This document shows, in pieces, positions 63,987 to 64,000 of a stretch of DNA of 64,000 bases. The translations under genes were made by a program, and so were the position numbers. Source of the stretch: a bacterium (GTDB lineage: Bacteria; CLD3; SB21). The notes below the pieces were generated by a model. It ran no database searches. It was not told the DNA's origin and saw only the letters and a program-made list of their open reading frames with translations. The stretch is taken from assembly GCA_013360215.1 (NCBI GenBank), contig JABWCP010000012.1, forward strand, positions 19,530 to 83,529, given 5' to 3'. Position 1 is the stretch's first letter; each line of letters starts with the position of its first letter.

Positions 63987-64000
63987 GTCCATAAAATTCT

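Overview
The window looks like a piece of chromosome from a Gram-negative, free-living bacterium, probably of the FCB side of the tree (Calditrichota / KSB1 / Ignavibacteria-like lineages rather than a classical Bacteroides). The clues are outer-membrane beta-barrels, a PorV-type protein next to a secreted protein with a FlgD-like C-terminal sorting domain, several lipoproteins, two-component 'propeller' kinases, an MglA GTPase with roadblock proteins, and a serine-palmitoyltransferase-like enzyme. This placement is inference from gene content; there is no rRNA or other phylogenetic marker that I can score by eye. No CRISPR array, prophage or rRNA is present. The only mobile-type gene is one tyrosine recombinase.

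Layout. 1-4.1 kb: end of pabB, a lipoprotein trypsin-like protease, a tyrosine recombinase and a diheme cytochrome c. 4.2-9.9 kb: a three-gene proton-translocating transhydrogenase operon (pntAA-pntAB-pntB) with a clear promoter and terminator, then a secreted propeller protein translationally coupled to a PorV-like barrel. 10.0-13.8 kb: a PDZ/multi-TM/GAF/PP2C phosphatase and uppP. 13.9-18.3 kb: a seven-gene signalling operon on the minus strand (receiver, three roadblock-fold proteins, two DUF4388 proteins, a HAMP sensor, an MglA GTPase). 18.7-28.2 kb: plus-strand metabolic genes (alpha-oxoamine synthase, GH57 branching enzyme, acyl-CoA dehydrogenase, M28 peptidase and others). 28.3-31.5 kb: a lipoprotein, a subtilase fused to a glycogen-binding domain, and an outer-membrane protein behind a CRP-like palindrome. 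31.7 kb: tRNA-Phe. 32-40 kb: two tandem propeller sensor kinases. 40-46.9 kb: a sulfur/respiratory locus (FadL-like barrel, PsrABC-type molybdoenzyme, two half-size YeeE/YedE transporters, a cysteine-deficient rhodanese). 47-49 kb: Na/Pi cotransporter. 49.3-56.4 kb: a 1750-residue PAS/GAF hybrid kinase with a partner made of receiver, DUF4388 and diiron-type metallo-beta-lactamase domains. 56.7-63.9 kb: a TPR/propeller protein, a small acidic protein behind a perfect consensus promoter, aroK, an EamA exporter, gatC, pyrG and nadB.

The most interesting parts are signalling and sulfur chemistry. The REC-DUF4388-diiron MBL protein looks like a direct oxygen (or NO) sensing output partner for the giant kinase. 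The MglA/roadblock/DUF4388/HAMP operon looks like a small-GTPase switch module, and DUF4388 links these two loci. The rhodanese has lost its catalytic cysteine (Ser113), and its only cysteine is its last residue, Cys217, on a lysine-rich tail. This suggests a sulfur-carrier arm working with the YeeE pair and the polysulfide/thiosulfate-type reductase.
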